A stretch of DNA of 64,000 bases from Pseudoalteromonas xiamenensis. GTDB lineage: Bacteria > Pseudomonadota > Gammaproteobacteria > Enterobacterales > Alteromonadaceae. Position numbers and translations under genes: made by a program. How positions within the stretch are numbered: position 1 is the stretch's first letter; each line of letters begins with the position of its first letter. This document shows, piece by piece, positions 49,862 to 59,485 of the stretch. A model generated the notes under the pieces. The model had not been told where the DNA came from. It saw only the letters and a program-made list of their open reading frames with translations, and ran no database searches. Location of the stretch: NCBI RefSeq assembly GCF_042431545.1, contig NZ_JBHLYX010000003.1. The stretch is one strand, 5' to 3'.

Positions 49862-51604
49862 ATGAACATTAAGCAAATATTAGTAGAAAAAGCGATCGCA
49901 GCTATGAATGCCGCGGGCGTGCCTGAAGGTTCAAACCCAGCCGTTACACAAAGCACTCGTGCTCAGTTTGGTGATTACCAAATTAATGGCGTGATGGGCG
50001 CGGCAAAAGCACTTAAGATGAATCCTCGCGAACTTGCGCAAAAGATTATTGATAACCTAGATGTAGCGGATATCGCTGCAACGGTTGAAATTGCGGGTCC
50101 GGGTTTTATTAACATTCATCTAAAACCAGAATTCTTGGCATCAAGCCTAATGAATGCTGAGAAAGATGCAAAGTTAGGTGTTTCTGAACATGGCAATGCG
50201 CAGAAAGTAGTGGTTGATTTTTCATCGCCAAATCTTGCTAAAGAAATGCACGTAGGGCATCTGCGTTCGACTATCATCGGTGATGCTGTGGTACGTGCAT
50301 TAGAATTCCGTGGCGACACGGTTGTTCGTCAAAACCACATGGGTGATTGGGGTACGCAGTTCGGTATGCTTATCGCGCACCTTGAAGACTTGCTTAACCA
50401 AGGTATCGATTTGGAAAAAGTCGCGCTTGCGGATTTGGAAACTTTCTACCGTGACGCGAAAAAGCGTTTTGATGACGAAGAAGGTTTTGCAGACAAAGCG
50501 CGTGACTATGTAGTGAAACTACAAGGTGGTGATGAGCATTGTGCAAAGTTGTGGCAGTTGTTCATTGATACATCAGTAAAGCATTCTGAAGAAGTGTACA
50601 CCAAGCTAAACGTGACGTTAAAGCGCGAAGACATCAAGGCTGAAAGTGCATATAACGATGCCTTAGTTGGTGTTATTGAAACACTAAAAGCGAAAGGTCT
50701 AGCGGTTGAAGACCAAGGCGCACAAGTTGTGTTCTTAGAAGAACTTGCGAATAAAGATGGTGAACCTTCTGCGTTTATCGTTCAAAAATCAGGTGGCGGT
50801 TTCCTTTACGCGACCACGGATCTTGCTGCTTGTGACTATCGCTCAAACCAATTGAATGCAGATCGCATTCTTATCTTTGTTGATGCTCGCCAAAGCCTTC
50901 ATTTTAGTCAAGTTGAACTTACTGCGCGTAAAGCAGGCTTCCTTCGCGATGCAACAAGCTACGAGTTTTGTCCATTTGGTACGATGATGGGCGACGATGG
51001 TAAGCCATTCAAAACTCGTACTGGTGGTACGGTTAAACTGGCCGATTTACTTGACGAAGCAATCAGCCGTGCAACAGACAAACTCGCGGCTCGTGAGTCG
51101 GATTTAAGTGAAGAAGCGCGAGCTGAAATTGCGCGTAAAGTTGGTATTGGTGCAGTTAAGTACGCGGATTTATCGAAACACCGTACAAGCGACTATATCT
51201 TTAACTGGGATACGATGCTGAGCTTTGAAGGGGCGACGGCACCATACTTACAATATGCTTATACTCGCGTAAGAAGTATTTTCCGTAAAGCGGGTGTTGA
51301 TAGCGCAAATCTTGCGGGCAATGTTGAAATCAATGAGCCACAAGAAAAAGCATTAGCATTGAAACTGCTTCAACTTGAAGAAGTCCTAGATCTGATGATC
51401 AGTGAAGCAACACCACACGTATTGTGTGGATACCTCTATGAATTGGCGAGTTTGTACATGAGCTTCTATGAAGCATGCCCAATTCTAAAAGAGGATGTGG
51501 CACAAAGCGTCAGAGAAAGTCGTCTGTTACTGTGTAACCTAGTTGCCAAGACCCTTGCTACGGGACTTGATTTGCTCGGTATCGAAGTAATGGAGCAAAT
51601 GTAA
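49862..51604 (+). CDS. argS: Arginyl-tRNA synthetase
   Basis: Charges tRNA-Arg. An N-terminal Arg-tRNA synthetase add-on domain (about 1-85), the class I HIGH motif in Glu-Met-His-Val-Gly-His-Leu-Arg-Ser-Thr, and a C-terminal DALR anticodon domain (about 465-580) are present. Phe-Lys-Thr-Arg-Thr-Gly-Gly stands at the KMSKS-like position. 580 residues (E. coli 577). The ATG is preceded by AAGGA. It begins 23 bases after prfC, same strand, and ends in a terminator. Confidence 0.97.
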   Translation: MNIKQILVEKAIAAMNAAGVPEGSNPAVTQSTRAQFGDYQINGVMGAAKALKMNPRELAQKIIDNLDVADIAATVEIAGPGFINIHLKPEFLASSLMNAEKDAKLGVSEHGNAQKVVVDFSSPNLAKEMHVGHLRSTIIGDAVVRALEFRGDTVVRQNHMGDWGTQFGMLIAHLEDLLNQGIDLEKVALADLETFYRDAKKRFDDEEGFADKARDYVVKLQGGDEHCAKLWQLFIDTSVKHSEEVYTKLNVTLKREDIKAESAYNDALVGVIETLKAKGLAVEDQGAQVVFLEELANKDGEPSAFIVQKSGGGFLYATTDLAACDYRSNQLNADRILIFVDARQSLHFSQVELTARKAGFLRDATSYEFCPFGTMMGDDGKPFKTRTGGTVKLADLLDEAISRATDKLAARESDLSEEARAEIARKVGIGAVKYADLSKHRTSDYIFNWDTMLSFEGATAPYLQYAYTRVRSIFRKAGVDSANLAGNVEINEPQEKALALKLLQLEEVLDLMISEATPHVLCGYLYELASLYMSFYEACPILKEDVAQSVRESRLLLCNLVAKTLATGLDLLGIEVMEQM

Positions 51605-51613
51605 GTTTGCTAG

Positions 51614-51637
51614 AAGCCGCAGAATCTGCGGCTTTTT
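51614..51637 (+). terminator. argS terminator
   Basis: A seven-bp stem (51615-51621 with 51627-51633), five-base loop and six T. Just after the argS stop and before pdxH. Confidence 0.9.
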
Positions 51638-51651
51638 TGTAAGGAGTAAAC

Positions 51652-52290
51652 ATGAAGTTAGAAGATATTCGCCGCGAATACACGAAAGGTGGCCTGCGCC
51701 GTGACATGTTAGATGAGTCACCATTTACTCAATTCGACCTGTGGCTCAAGCAAGTAGTCGACGCTGGTTTCCCCGACCCAACTGCTATGGTCGTCGCGAC
51801 AGTCGATGAACATGGGCAGCCGTCTCAGCGTATCGTGCTACTGAAGCACATGGATGAGCAAGGTTTCGTCTTTTTCACAAATACAGGCTCTCGTAAAGCT
51901 CAGGAAATTCAGCAGAACAGCAAAGTATGTTTGCACTTTCCTTGGCACGGCATTGAGCGACAAGTGATCGTGTACGGTGAAGCGAAAGCGTTGCCAACAT
52001 CTGCAGTCGCAAAATACTTTTTATCTCGCCCTAAAGAGAGCCAGCTTGCTGCGTGGGCATCTCAGCAATCGAGACCCGTTTCGTCACGTAAAATGCTGAT
52101 GGAAACCTTTCACGCGATGAAAAGTAAGTTTGCTAATGGCGACATTCCGTTACCGGATTTTTGGGGTGGTTACTGTGTTGTACCTCATAAAATCGAGTTT
52201 TGGCAAGGTGGTGAGCACCGGTTACATGACCGTTTTATGTATGTAAAACAGGATGATGGTAATTGGCAAGTCGAACGCCTGAATCCTTAA
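51652..52290 (+). CDS. pdxH: Pyridoxamine 5'-phosphate oxidase
   Basis: FMN enzyme that makes pyridoxal 5'-phosphate from the pyridoxine or pyridoxamine form. N-terminal Ile-Arg-Arg-Glu-Tyr, then Gln-Arg-Ile-Val-Leu-Leu-Lys and Phe-Phe-Thr-Asn, and the C-terminal Pro-Asp-Phe-Trp-Gly-Gly-Tyr with Arg-Leu-His-Asp-Arg are family motifs. 212 residues (E. coli 218). AAGGAG lies six bases before the ATG. The end overlaps tatD by 28 bases. Confidence 0.97.
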   Translation: MKLEDIRREYTKGGLRRDMLDESPFTQFDLWLKQVVDAGFPDPTAMVVATVDEHGQPSQRIVLLKHMDEQGFVFFTNTGSRKAQEIQQNSKVCLHFPWHGIERQVIVYGEAKALPTSAVAKYFLSRPKESQLAAWASQQSRPVSSRKMLMETFHAMKSKFANGDIPLPDFWGGYCVVPHKIEFWQGGEHRLHDRFMYVKQDDGNWQVERLNP

Positions 52291-53057
52291 TTGACAGTCA
52301 TTGTCATCTAGATTTCGACGAATTCGCGCCGGACAGAGACGAGCTTGTTCAGCGCGCTTTTGCACAGGGCGTCAAAGGGTGGGTCATTCCGGGAGTGACA
52401 CTCCAGCAAAGTAAAGAGCTGCTTGCGTTCACATTGCCTGTTGGTGACGTATTTTTTGCCCTAGGGCTGCATCCTTACTTTTTAGCACAGCATCAAGATA
52501 CCGACCTTCAATTGTTGGATCAGCTGATTGAAATGAATCACGCTCGCATTGTTGCGGTTGGAGAATGTGGACTTGACTCGAGCGTGGGGGATATAGATAG
52601 GCAGACGAGGCTTTTTGAAGGTCAAATCCATATCGCTAATCACCATCAGCTCCCTCTAATTGTGCATCATCGTCAAAGTCACCATCTAATTGCGCAATCG
52701 TTTAAGAAAGCAAAGCCAAAACAGGGTGGGATTATTCATGCCTTTAGCGGCTCACTTCAGCAAGCGAATTATTACCGAGATCTTGGTTTCAAACTCGGAA
52801 TTGGGGGCACAATCACCTACGAGCGCGCGCAAAAAACCAAAAACGTCGTGGCAGAACTACCTCTAGATGCGTTTGTTCTTGAAACGGATGGTCCGTCAAT
52901 GCCACTTAATGGTTATCAAGGAAAGCGTAATGAGCCTGAGCAATTAGTGCGGGTATTTGAATCCTTTTGCTCGTTAAGAGCTGAGCCCAAAATGGACATT
53001 GCTGCTGCGCTTGCTCGCAATACTTTTGAGGTCTTAGGTGTGGAAATTTCAAGTTGA
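52263..53057 (+). CDS. TatD-family metal-dependent hydrolase (DNase-like)
   Basis: A TIM-barrel metal hydrolase of the TatD/YjjV family. Motifs: Asp-Ser-His-Cys-His-Leu-Asp-Phe, Gly-Glu-Cys-Gly-Leu-Asp, His-His-Arg-Gln, Ile-His-Ala-Phe-Ser-Gly-Ser and Leu-Glu-Thr-Asp-Gly-Pro. E. coli TatD has 3'-5' DNase activity; the YjjV subgroup is less studied. It starts at TTG 52263, inside pdxH, giving 264 residues; no later start lies before the conserved His-x-His. The overlap implies coupled translation. Confidence 0.88.
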   Translation: MASRTPESLIDSHCHLDFDEFAPDRDELVQRAFAQGVKGWVIPGVTLQQSKELLAFTLPVGDVFFALGLHPYFLAQHQDTDLQLLDQLIEMNHARIVAVGECGLDSSVGDIDRQTRLFEGQIHIANHHQLPLIVHHRQSHHLIAQSFKKAKPKQGGIIHAFSGSLQQANYYRDLGFKLGIGGTITYERAQKTKNVVAELPLDAFVLETDGPSMPLNGYQGKRNEPEQLVRVFESFCSLRAEPKMDIAAALARNTFEVLGVEISS

Positions 53058-53124
53058 GCAAAACCTTGCTGACACTTGGCAAGTGACGTGATAAAACAGC
53101 GTTGCAGTTACAGGAGAATAAGAA

Positions 53125-54084
53125 ATGCAAGCAGCTCACATTGAATGGAAAGAACTACCAAGCCTTCAGCCAGTGTCTACACCCCCACAAAGCAAACAAA
53201 GACTGGTGGTGTTTGGGCACTCAATAGATGACACGTTGTTGGGCAAATTAGTCACAAGTTTAATTGGCGAAAACATTCCCGTTACGCATGTTACGTTGTT
53301 TAAACCACATGATTTTCTTGAGACTGCAGCAAGTCTTTCACTCAATATTCACCCGAGTAATCTAACTCAAGCATTTAAAGCTCGAGTGAGGGCTATTTTC
53401 GCTGAGCATGACTTGGAAGCCGCTATCATCGAAAATGCTCCATCGTTGCAAAGCCCTGGTTTATTGTTGATGGACATGGATTCAACCGCGATTCAAATAG
53501 AATGTATTGATGAAATTGCACGTTTGGCTGGAGTCTATGATGAAGTGGCGGCCGTGACTCAAGCTGCGATGGCAGGACAATTGGCGTTCAGTGATAGTCT
53601 TGTGCAACGTGTGGCAAAATTGCAGGGCATCGAAATGTCCTTGCTCGATACAATTCGGTTTGATTTACCGCTTATGCCGGGTATTGAGCAGCTTTGTAGC
53701 GTGTTAAAAGCAAATGACTGGAAGTTGGCTATTGCGTCCGGTGGTTTTACGCTCTTTGCTGAACAACTACGTAAGCCGTTGCAGTTGGATGTGATTGTTG
53801 CTAATGAACTGGCATTTGATGGAACTGCGTTAAACGGTAAAGTAATTGGCCGCATTATTGATGCCAAAGCAAAGCAAGAAACGCTTTGTGAACTGGCCGC
53901 GCGATACGATATCCCATCGACTCAAACTGTAGCGATTGGTGATGGTGCAAACGATTTAATGATGATGGCCGAAGCTCAGTTGGGGGTCGCCATTCATGGT
54001 AAAGAAAAAGTGGTGTACGAAGCCGATGCTGCAATTTGCCATGGTTCACTATTGCAATTGGTTTACTTCCTAAGTGCGCCTTAA
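53125..54084 (+). CDS. serB: Phosphoserine phosphatase
   Basis: Final step of serine synthesis, hydrolysing phosphoserine in the cytoplasm. The HAD nucleophile motif is Asp-Met-Asp-Ser-Thr (about 117), then Glu-x-Ile-Asp-Glu, Ser-Gly-Gly-Phe-Thr, and Gly-Asp-Gly-Ala-Asn-Asp. An N-terminal domain of about 110 residues, as in E. coli SerB (322), precedes it. ATG 53125 has CAGGAG about nine bases upstream. It overlaps the convergent PilZ gene by four bases. Confidence 0.97.
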   Translation: MQAAHIEWKELPSLQPVSTPPQSKQRLVVFGHSIDDTLLGKLVTSLIGENIPVTHVTLFKPHDFLETAASLSLNIHPSNLTQAFKARVRAIFAEHDLEAAIIENAPSLQSPGLLLMDMDSTAIQIECIDEIARLAGVYDEVAAVTQAAMAGQLAFSDSLVQRVAKLQGIEMSLLDTIRFDLPLMPGIEQLCSVLKANDWKLAIASGGFTLFAEQLRKPLQLDVIVANELAFDGTALNGKVIGRIIDAKAKQETLCELAARYDIPSTQTVAIGDGANDLMMMAEAQLGVAIHGKEKVVYEADAAICHGSLLQLVYFLSAP

Positions 54085-56585
54085 AACTTATCAAGCCATG
54101 CTTGACGGCGAGCACGCATGGCTTCAAGTGTTCTTGTATCAATATCAAAGTAATCCATAACTTTGTCCGAAACATCCACCAAATCACCCACTGCAGTAAC
54201 AGACCAGAGTGTTTCCTCTAAATCTTTCGCTTTATGCAGCGCGTAATGGCTGACGTATTTTAATTCGTTGGCAAGATAATCAATATCGGGTTTACCCGTT
54301 TTAGAAATGTATACACGATAAACGAACAATAGTTCCTTTTTCACCGCTTTTTTGGCAAATAGATAGAGCGAGTCGAGTGGCTCCGTGGCTGCAATACATT
54401 GGCTCTTTATCGCTTCTTTAATCTTCATTTTTGTTGGATCAAAGCGGACAAAGAGTAAGTACTGAAGTGGTTTATCTTGTCTCGTTTGCATCCGGATCGC
54501 GTCACTGAGTGTGGTTTCAGTGAAACCATCAGGAAAGAGTTGTTCTGTGGTAATAAGCGTCGGATTGTTTGTTTCAAACTGGCCCAAGATGCGGTGTAAT
54601 GCTGTGCGATAAAGCCCAAGTCCCACCGCGCCAATTTTATAGTGAGCAGCTTGCTTATGAAAATAAATGGGGAATTGGCAAATGCTTTTAGTGACCATGT
54701 TACGCAAAGCACCCGATAAGCCCGGGATCTTCGGTGTTTCTTCACAAGCTTGCAACTTGCTTTTGTTCATGTCAATTAACTGAGTAAAGAACTGTACGGC
54801 CAGACTTTTCGACTCGGTTGGTTGATTTACTTTTAAATTAATAATGGTTTTCGATTTACTTACCGCCATGACCTCGTAGCAGAGATTGTGCAGGTTGTGC
54901 TTGGTCGTGATGCGTTGTAGCTCCGGTAAGGATAAGTAAATTAAATGACCTTTTTTTACGTCTAACGGCGCTGCAACTTCAATTTGCATGCCCATCACTG
55001 AGAAGTCGCGCGTAAATCCTGTAACCTTGGTGTCAGCATCTTGATTGATTTCCACCATGGTTTTATAGAGATAACGTTTGTGAGCTCGTAGGTTCACGTA
55101 CTCGAGCGCAACGGCTTCTAGCGGCGGGGGATTGGCTGACTTTCCATGCCCAAACAATTTCAGTTGGGGTAACAGTTCTTGTTTATAACTTAGTTTCTTG
55201 TAGTGTTCACGAACCGCGGGAATACTCACCTCAGTCAGAACCGCGAGATATTGAACCTGCTGTATAAGTCCTTGAACTCTTGGTGTAGGGGGCTTGTTGA
55301 GCTTTTCTAAACTTTTGCCAAGTGATTCAGGTAAAGAAAGAGGAATAAAGGCATCTTCATGTGTACTTGGCATCAGTTGTAGCTTAAACACCATCCAACT
55401 CTCTTTGTTACTTCCATAAGCAAAAAACAGATCTTTCAATTCTGGATTTTGGTTAAGCTCCTGAGAAGTCGCAGAGTAAAAATAAATTTTCCCGCCAACG
55501 GTATGCGTAAAGGTGTAGAGCAGTAATTCTTTAACTGAAGTGTGTTGATCTAAAAGAGTTTTCAGGCGCTTTTGATTGAAAATATTGTACAAACACGAGG
55601 TTTGTCGTTCATCTTGGAAATAGCGTTGAATGAATAGGCTATTTTCATTGTGCAATGCCATCGATGGATAGAGTATCGAATCTTTTTTGCTCAAAAAAAC
55701 GAACAATGACATCACTCTAGGGATGTAATATTGTTCGTAACTTTTACAAATAATGGCATCCATCGTGTTATCGAGGTTGATTTTATATCGACGTTTGTTG
55801 CCATGAATAAAGCTATTTAAAAAGTCATCAAAACTTTTATTGTTTTCGACAAACGTGCGCTTCAAACGAATATGATTGTATTCTCGCGTGACAGGTTCAA
55901 CCGCGACCACTTCATATTGGATACCGCTTTTTAGACCAAGCTCAAATTCTTGCTCTAGACCTACCAATCGGATAGTGAGCATATCACCAGGTTGTACGGT
56001 ATGCTTGGGGGATAGCTTGATTTTTGCACCGCTCAACGAAATATCGGATGTTGATGCGCTAACTTCTCGGCCTTTTGGCAGATTAACCGAGATTTTAATC
56101 GAATAATTCATCCGTTCTTCAACACGGCTTTCATACGAGGCAAAGCGGACAAGTTTAACGTTATTTGGGTTTTCTTCAGGAAGAACTTCACCAGAAGCTT
56201 CTCGCTCTTGCGCGGCTTTTTGCATGACTTTGAAATTGTTTTCGGTGTTCATGACCGCTTCGTAAACGGCGAGCGTGTATTTTCCGTGTCTAGCGATTTC
56301 CTCTTCAAACACTGAGACGGCAACATCGTCCATAAAATGTTGCTTGCCCTCATATTCGTAGGGCTTTACTTCACCTGAAACTTGTCCTCGTAAATCGATA
56401 AATCGAGCGACCGGCTGTGAAAGGCGGTTCATCTCCATTTTGACAAGAAACTGGTCTGGCTTTGACAGGTGGGATGTCATTTGGCGAAAGATTTTATCAA
56501 AATTAGGATCGCCGAGCTGAAGTTTCAACTCGTTGATTAAATCTTGATATTTCAATAATTTATCTTCAGCCATTGTATTTGTCAC
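54081..56585 (-). CDS. PilZ-domain protein with two PilZ modules
   Basis: An 834-residue soluble protein. The first PilZ-like module (about residues 155-230) has Asp-Ile-Ser-Leu-Ser-Gly-Ala; the second (about 475-570) has Arg-Ala-His-Lys-Arg with Asp-Phe-Ser-Val-Met-Gly. These are parts of the c-di-GMP-binding Arg-x3-Arg and Asp-x-Ser-x2-Gly motifs; the second has both. A large C-terminal half (about 600-834) is of unknown function. It lies between serB and radA, facing both. Probably a c-di-GMP receptor; the target is unknown. Confidence 0.75.
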   Translation of the reverse strand: MTNTMAEDKLLKYQDLINELKLQLGDPNFDKIFRQMTSHLSKPDQFLVKMEMNRLSQPVARFIDLRGQVSGEVKPYEYEGKQHFMDDVAVSVFEEEIARHGKYTLAVYEAVMNTENNFKVMQKAAQEREASGEVLPEENPNNVKLVRFASYESRVEERMNYSIKISVNLPKGREVSASTSDISLSGAKIKLSPKHTVQPGDMLTIRLVGLEQEFELGLKSGIQYEVVAVEPVTREYNHIRLKRTFVENNKSFDDFLNSFIHGNKRRYKINLDNTMDAIICKSYEQYYIPRVMSLFVFLSKKDSILYPSMALHNENSLFIQRYFQDERQTSCLYNIFNQKRLKTLLDQHTSVKELLLYTFTHTVGGKIYFYSATSQELNQNPELKDLFFAYGSNKESWMVFKLQLMPSTHEDAFIPLSLPESLGKSLEKLNKPPTPRVQGLIQQVQYLAVLTEVSIPAVREHYKKLSYKQELLPQLKLFGHGKSANPPPLEAVALEYVNLRAHKRYLYKTMVEINQDADTKVTGFTRDFSVMGMQIEVAAPLDVKKGHLIYLSLPELQRITTKHNLHNLCYEVMAVSKSKTIINLKVNQPTESKSLAVQFFTQLIDMNKSKLQACEETPKIPGLSGALRNMVTKSICQFPIYFHKQAAHYKIGAVGLGLYRTALHRILGQFETNNPTLITTEQLFPDGFTETTLSDAIRMQTRQDKPLQYLLFVRFDPTKMKIKEAIKSQCIAATEPLDSLYLFAKKAVKKELLFVYRVYISKTGKPDIDYLANELKYVSHYALHKAKDLEETLWSVTAVGDLVDVSDKVMDYFDIDTRTLEAMRARRQAWLDKF

Positions 56586-56601
56586 CCGTTGCGTAAAAAG
56601 T

Positions 56602-56610
56602 TGCTATACT
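56602..56610 (+). promoter_or_regulatory. Candidate extended -10 promoter for radA
   Basis: TGC directly before TATACT (56605-56610). It is 114 bases before the radA start; a hairpin CCTAC/GTAGG lies in the leader (about 56674-56688). The promoter is close to the PilZ gene start (divergent). Confidence 0.45.
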
Positions 56611-56723
56611 CCTTCACGCACGATTCGTTATTATTATTTCTTTATCTGCCAAAAGATTGGCAAATTCAAGCACCTACTTTAAGTAGGATTTTATTAAGCA
56701 ATTAACATGCCTTATGTAAGTCT

Positions 56724-58094
56724 ATGGTAAAAAAGAAAACCGCATTTGTCTGTAGTGATTGTGGAGCGGAATTTGCTCGTTGGCAAGGACAATGTTCAGA
56801 ATGTAAAGCTTGGAATACAGTTACGGAATACCGTGTTCCTTCAATAAAAACAGTCGCATCGGGATCGAACATGGCAGGTTACGCTGGCATGGTAGAGGCG
56901 AAGGTGCAAACGCTCGATGAAGTCAATTTAGAAAGCCTCCCTCGTTTTTCTACTTCCTTTGCAGAGTTTGACCGAGTACTGGGTGGTGGTGTCGTGCCAG
57001 GTAGCGCGATATTGATAGGGGGTGAACCTGGCGCGGGTAAAAGCACGCTGTTGCTGCAAACAATGTGTATGCTCGCTGAGCACATGAATACCCTTTATGT
57101 TACGGGTGAAGAATCATTGCAGCAAGTCGCCATGCGCGCAAAGCGATTAGGGCTTCCAACCAATAAACTGAAAACTTTAGCTGAAACTAACGTCGAAACG
57201 ATTTGCCAATTAGCGCTTCGTGAAAAACCGAGCATTATGGTTATCGATTCCATCCAAGTCATGCATATGACGGATATCCAGTCTGCACCTGGCAGTGTTT
57301 CTCAAGTGCGTGAAAGTGCAGCCTATTTAACCCGTTTTGCAAAGCAAAATCAGGTTGCCATTATTATGGTAGGCCATGTAACAAAAGACGGCACGTTAGC
57401 TGGACCTAAAGTGCTCGAACACTGTATCGATTGCTCAATATTACTCGAAGGGAGTAGCGATAGTCGTTTTAGGACGCTCCGTGGCAATAAAAACCGCTTT
57501 GGTGCAGTTAATGAGTTGGGGGTTTTCGCGATGACGGGCAATGGCCTACGTGAGGTGAACAACCCTTCAGCGATTTTCTTAAACCGTGGAGAACAGCAGA
57601 CGCCGGGGTCGCTTGTCATGGTTATTTGGGAAGGGACTCGACCACTTCTCGTGGAGGTGCAAGCGTTAGTGGATTACTCTCAGCTAAGCAACCCAAGAAG
57701 GGTGACCGTGGGCCTTGAACAAAATCGTCTCGCGATGTTGTTGGCCGTACTCCACCGACATGGTGGCTTGCAGGTGTCTGATCAAGATGTGTTTGTAAAC
57801 GTTGTTGGTGGTGTCAAAGTCACTGAAACTTCCGCGGATTTAGCGTTAATCGCGGCATTAGTGTCGAGTTTTAAAAATACCGCTCTCGATAGACAATTAG
57901 TCGTCTTTGGTGAGGTGGGTCTCGGTGGTGAAATTCGCCCAGTTCCAAGTGGGCAGGAACGATTAAGAGAGGCTGCTAAACACGGTTTCACAAAAGCAAT
58001 AGTCCCTTCCGCGAATAAACCGAAAGAGCCAATTGAAGGTATGGAGATTGTGGCGGTGGATCACCTTTCAAAAGCGCTTGAAGCGCTGTTCTAG
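56724..58094 (+). CDS. radA: DNA repair protein RadA
   Basis: RecA-like branch-migration ATPase in recombination. An N-terminal zinc finger with Cys-Ser-Asp-Cys and Cys-Ser-Glu-Cys, Walker A (Gly-Gly-Glu-Pro-Gly-Ala-Gly-Lys-Ser-Thr), the Lys-Asn-Arg-Phe-Gly motif (about 255), and a C-terminal Lon-protease-like domain are present. 456 residues (E. coli 460). Upstream AUGUAAG is a weak ribosome site. It is near serB as in E. coli, where serB and radA are neighbours. Confidence 0.97.
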   Translation: MVKKKTAFVCSDCGAEFARWQGQCSECKAWNTVTEYRVPSIKTVASGSNMAGYAGMVEAKVQTLDEVNLESLPRFSTSFAEFDRVLGGGVVPGSAILIGGEPGAGKSTLLLQTMCMLAEHMNTLYVTGEESLQQVAMRAKRLGLPTNKLKTLAETNVETICQLALREKPSIMVIDSIQVMHMTDIQSAPGSVSQVRESAAYLTRFAKQNQVAIIMVGHVTKDGTLAGPKVLEHCIDCSILLEGSSDSRFRTLRGNKNRFGAVNELGVFAMTGNGLREVNNPSAIFLNRGEQQTPGSLVMVIWEGTRPLLVEVQALVDYSQLSNPRRVTVGLEQNRLAMLLAVLHRHGGLQVSDQDVFVNVVGGVKVTETSADLALIAALVSSFKNTALDRQLVVFGEVGLGGEIRPVPSGQERLREAAKHGFTKAIVPSANKPKEPIEGMEIVAVDHLSKALEALF

Positions 58095-58179
58095 ATTCGG
58101 TTTATCGATAACACTTAGCGCTCGCCATCTCGTTTAAAAGCGTTCAATTGAAGGTGGATAAATCGAATGTCTAAAAGCA

Positions 58180-58207
58180 AAAAAGCGAGACATACGTCTC
58201 GCTTTTT
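58180..58207. terminator. Bidirectional terminator between radA and serA
   Basis: A perfect 12-bp stem (58180-58191 with 58196-58207) with loop ATAC, A's before and T's after. Confidence 0.9.
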
Positions 58208-58235
58208 TGATGTTAATTTATAGTGATTAAAGAGT

Positions 58236-59465
58236 TTAGTGCAAAATACGCGCTCGGATTGTGCCTTCGACAGCGCTGAGTTCTTTGAGTGCGACTTCAG
58301 AATGGTCACTGTCGACATCAATAACTACATAACCAATTGAAGCATCTGTTTGTAGGTACTGCGCTGCGATGTTGATACCATGTTGTGCAAACGCTTGGTT
58401 AATTTGCGTTAATACACCCGGACGGTTTTGGTGGATATGCAATAAACGGCTACGACCAGAAAGTTCAGGAAGTGATACTTCAGGGAAGTTTACTGCACTT
58501 AATGACGAACCATTGTCTGAGTATTTAGCGAGTTTACCCGCAACTTCAATACCAATGTTTTCTTGTGCTTCTTGAGTTGAGCCACCGATGTGTGGTGTCA
58601 GGATGACATTATCAAATTCACGTAGAGGAGAAACAAACTCTTCGTCATTACCTTTTGGCTCGACTGGGAAAACGTCAATTGCTGCACCTGAAATGCGTTT
58701 ATCACGCAAAGCTTCAGCGAGCGCATCAATATCTACCACCGTCCCGCGAGAGGCGTTAATCAGAATTGCGCCGTGTTTCATCACTTCGAGTTCAGCCATA
58801 CCAATCAAATTCTTAGTTTGTGGTGTTTCTGGTACGTGTAGGCTTACTACGTCAGCACGTTGTAAAAGCTGCGTCATGTTTTGAATTTGCGTCGCATTAC
58901 CAAGTGTTAACTTGTCTTCAATGTCATAAAACTCGACTTTCATACCGATGTTTTCTGCCATGATACCAAGTTGCGTACCTATGTGACCGTAACCAATGAT
59001 CCCTAGCGTTTTTCCTCGTGCTTCGTATGAACCATTGGCCGTCTTTTGCCAAAGTCCACGGTGCGCCATGGCATTGCGCTCAGGAATACGGCGGAGCAGT
59101 AGTAGAATTTCGCCTAACACTAACTCCGCAACTGAACGGGTATTTGAGAAAGGCGCATTAAAAACGGCAACACCACGAACACGTGCTGCGTTTAAGTCGA
59201 CTTGGTTAGTACCAATGCAGAAACAACCAACCGCCACTAATTTTTCCGCAGCTTCCAACACACGTTCATTAAGGTGTGTACGAGAACGAATGCCAACAAA
59301 ATGCGCGTCTTTAATGCGTTCGATAAGTTCATCTTCAGGTAAGGACGTTTTTACATAATCAATGTTGCTGTAACCATTGCGTTTGAGTGTTTCAACCGCA
59401 CTTTGGTGCACCCCTTCAAGCAGAAGGATTTTAATTTTGTCTTTTGCTAACGATACCTTACTCAT
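58236..59465 (-). CDS. serA: D-3-phosphoglycerate dehydrogenase
   Basis: First step of serine synthesis, oxidising 3-phosphoglycerate with NAD. The Rossmann motif Gly-Tyr-Gly-His-Ile-Gly (about 158), Asn-Ala-Ser-Arg-Gly-Thr and the active-site His in Thr-Pro-His-Ile-Gly-Gly-Ser are present. A C-terminal ACT domain (about 335-409) gives serine feedback. 409 residues (E. coli 410). Twenty bases after rpiA in the same direction, so probably co-transcribed. Start ATG 59465. Confidence 0.98.
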   Translation of the reverse strand: MSKVSLAKDKIKILLLEGVHQSAVETLKRNGYSNIDYVKTSLPEDELIERIKDAHFVGIRSRTHLNERVLEAAEKLVAVGCFCIGTNQVDLNAARVRGVAVFNAPFSNTRSVAELVLGEILLLLRRIPERNAMAHRGLWQKTANGSYEARGKTLGIIGYGHIGTQLGIMAENIGMKVEFYDIEDKLTLGNATQIQNMTQLLQRADVVSLHVPETPQTKNLIGMAELEVMKHGAILINASRGTVVDIDALAEALRDKRISGAAIDVFPVEPKGNDEEFVSPLREFDNVILTPHIGGSTQEAQENIGIEVAGKLAKYSDNGSSLSAVNFPEVSLPELSGRSRLLHIHQNRPGVLTQINQAFAQHGINIAAQYLQTDASIGYVVIDVDSDHSEVALKELSAVEGTIRARILH

Positions 59466-59485
59466 GACTTATCCTGCTATTAAGC

